In this document: in pieces, positions 61,833-64,000 of the stretch
Layout of the letters: every line of letters begins with the position of its first letter
How positions within the stretch are numbered: position 1 is the first letter of the stretch
Assembly (NCBI GenBank): GCA_025617745.1
Contig: CM046859.1
Coordinates: forward strand, 21,638,006 to 21,702,005
Source of the DNA: Heliocidaris erythrogramma
Lineage: Eukaryota > Echinodermata > Echinoidea > Camarodonta > Echinometridae
Length of the DNA stretch: 64,000 nucleotides
Direction: 5' to 3'
Made by a program: the position numbers and the translations under genes
The notes under the pieces: model-generated
The model's database searches: none
Seen by the model: the letters and a program-made list of their open reading frames with translations, nothing else
What the model was told of the DNA's origin: nothing

Positions 61833-62974
61833 TTCAATAAGCTATTGCATTACTATAGAGTGCTCAACAAAACCTTTAATTCTGCTAGAAATTATTCGAG
61901 TGAGCCAACCGATCCTACTGAGCGACCGGGGATGGCCCCTGATTGATTTTCGGATAAATAATCATCGTTTTGGGAACAGCTTCCTTGCATAACGGCGGAA
62001 TCCCTCCCGCAAACAGTTTTCCCATCATTCTGGAGACGTGTATGCACATTGGATGTCGACAGCCCTTCCGAGCCCGTGTGCAATGTCGACTTGGCCCTTT
62101 TTATAGGTCGACATGTTGTCTCAGGTTTTCTTGATAACACTTTACGCGCGGGTCGTGCTGGAGCATCTCAATGATCGTGTCGCCCGAGTCATCAGATGCT
62201 CGGCTGCTTGATCTAATGTTTATCCCGCCTGAATTGAACTCACATTTGGGTTCAATTTCAATTTTCCTGGATTCCAGCTCGCGTCCAAATATACTGAGTT
62301 TTGTTGTTCAGTTGTATCGACCGATGAGTTTCATGCCATGTTTAACAAGCTTCAAGAAACACGAATATATGGAATCAACACTTTTACTTCAGGAAAAACG
62401 AATTTTAACAGAATAAAATCCCTTTACTAGTTTTGCTTTTTATTATGTTTTTCCTTTCATTGCAAAAGAAAATCAAATGAAAATTAACCCACAATACAAC
62501 TTATTTGATATATCTTTTTATGCATATAAAACAGTAAATGATACACATTGTAGAAAAGGTGTCATTTGCAATAGTATCAAATCAAATAATGAAAATGATC
62601 ATATTTCAATTATTGATAACAAAGAAATCTATTTTTAAAAAAATAAAAGAATGATCATCACCAATATTGTATTTACCAAAAAGAATCTTTTACAATAAAT
62701 GTTTAAGTTTAAAAAAATGAAATGAAATATTTGGATTATATGTTTGTTTCTGTAAAGTTATGAACATTGTAACACATTTTCCAAGATATAATGAAAGCTC
62801 TGAGTATTTTATTACATGTATTAACGCCATTAATGCATGGGAGAATTTCACTGTCTGTCCAAAAGTGGGATCAGAGATGTTCTGCTGTATTAAATTTAAT
62901 GTAAATAATAATATGTGTCACATCTTTTCTATAACACGTTCGTTTACAAACTGAAAACGTGTTTACTCCCTCTC
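61833..62974. other. Non-coding DNA
   Basis: GC-richer at 61900-62340 with unrecognised short frames, then strongly AT-rich. Nothing is assignable. Confidence 0.45.
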
Positions 62975-63036
62975 TCTCTCTGTGCCAGTCTGAGTGTATG
63001 TGCAAGACTGCGTGTGGGTGTGGGTGTGTGTGTGTT

Positions 63037-63076
<40 letters not shown>

Positions 63077-63281
63077 GCTCACACAACCCCACACACACAC
63101 GTTTACATGGCTTTACTTCCGAGGACAACTATTGTTCCTCTATTGTTACTCGTCCTCGGACAGTGGACGGAATAAAGCACAAATTCATTGTTCGACGTTC
63201 GAGGACTATTGTCCGGCTTCCGAGGACCATTGTTGTCATGATTTTTTTTTTGTTCTCTGTCCGAAAATGTCCTCGGACATA
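62975..63281 (+). repeat. CT/CA-headed repeat, copy 1
   Basis: (CT)n and CA-rich sequence lead into 172 bp (63110-63281) matching 63829-63997. The shared part contains several GTCCTCGG/CCGAGGAC motifs in both orientations and ends ATGTCCTCGGACATA. No coding capacity. It may be an uncharacterised foldback element. Confidence 0.8.
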
Positions 63282-63765
63282 ATGCTAAACAAACGCACAT
63301 ATTCACACACACCTTGATTTGATTTTATTTGACATGGTTTTATTCAATATAAAAACATTGCATCTAAAAGCTGAATTTAGATTCATTTACATTCAACATA
63401 AATACAGTATAAATGTGAATATGCAATAACAATATATAATCAACATGAGTAAGTATTTATATATATATATATATATATAAATATATTAAGGTAGTAACAA
63501 ATGCACAATAAATGTCTTTCATTGAATTATTGGTATTAATGAGCCTTTAATTACAGGTGTTAAGAAAAGCTGTCATCATAATTCAAGGGAGAGGATAAGA
63601 TATGTTGATTAAATTCATAATTCATTATAAGTTCTGTAATTCGATTTATAGTGGAAAACCCCCAGAACAGAACAAATTGCATCAGAAACTGAAAATCAGT
63701 AGTCAATGTATGTTACGACAAAATTATAAATTATTAGAGGATGAAAACAAATGTGTAACTATTTG

Positions 63766-63771
63766 ACTCTT

Positions 63772-63820
<49 letters not shown>

Positions 63821-63997
63821 CTTGTATTGCTTTATTTCCGAGGACAAGTATTGTTCCTCTATTGTTCCTCCGTCCTCGGACAGTCGACGGAATAAAGCAC
63901 AAATTCACTGTTCGACGTTCGAGGACTATTGTCCGGCTTCCGAGGACCATTGTCATGATTTTTTTTTGTTCTCTGTCCGAAAATGTCCTCGGACATA
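63766..63997 (+). repeat. CT/CA-headed repeat, copy 2
   Basis: Same unit and orientation as the copy 719 bp upstream, including the CT-then-CA head. Differences are a few substitutions and a 3-bp TTG indel. It ends near the window edge, so its true right boundary may lie beyond. A (TA)n run sits between the copies at 63456-63484. Confidence 0.8.
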
Positions 63998-64000
63998 CGG

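Noticed and set aside
63110..63997. LTR retrotransposon with 170-bp terminal repeats
   Set aside because: The 550-bp interior is AT-rich with no primer-binding site, polypurine tract or coding frame that I can see, so two insertions or a local duplication are as likely.

Overview
The window looks like a stretch of animal nuclear genome. It is AT-rich, has very few genes and is full of microsatellites. It also carries tRNA-derived SINEs and short inverted-repeat (MITE-type) elements. Several SINE tails end in a GCGCTATATAAA-like box followed by ATT repeats. Together with the MITE types and the abundance of CT and ATT repeats, this suggests a marine deuterostome, most likely an echinoderm and perhaps a sea urchin. 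That assignment is inference. There are no operons, rRNA genes, CRISPR arrays or phage genes.

Only one protein-coding gene is convincing. It is an uninterrupted reading frame at 25047-26327 (+) for a five-ankyrin-repeat protein of about 426 residues. Its repeat block most resembles vertebrate ANKRD63, itself a single-coding-exon gene. A second possible exon lies at 57214-57392 (+) behind a good splice acceptor, but I do not recognise its product. Almost every other open frame is a translated microsatellite or random.

Layout. 1-8750: AT-rich non-coding DNA with large ATT/ATC repeats. 8753-8955: a complete hAT-type MITE with an exact 8-bp target duplication. 13281-13445: a palindromic MITE. 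14104-14635: two almost identical tRNA-Thr-like units. 15975-16266: a MITE nested in an older repeat. 21545-23991: a SINE tail, a second hAT-type element with an exact 8-bp duplication, and a second copy of the 16 kb MITE. 24600-27200: the ankyrin gene, followed at once by three inverted-repeat elements. 27600-43900: mostly unique non-coding DNA with simple repeats and short tandem duplications. 43940-44640: a decayed TTCG..CGAA array. 44980-48000: GC-richer stretches with homeodomain-type motifs. 48957-49176: a telomere-like 21-bp array. 50505-50905: a ~112-132 bp array. 52641-61832: two copies of another tRNA-derived SINE and a ~330-bp MITE. 62975-63997: a duplicated CT/CA-headed repeat at the right edge.

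No gene-to-gene cooperation can be inferred from a single gene. The most interesting patterns are these: three otherwise unrelated MITE families share one terminal architecture; mononucleotide runs of 10 or more favour C over G on the + strand by about 24 to 3; and the ankyrin gene's only canonical poly(A) signal lies inside an inverted-repeat-bounded insertion.
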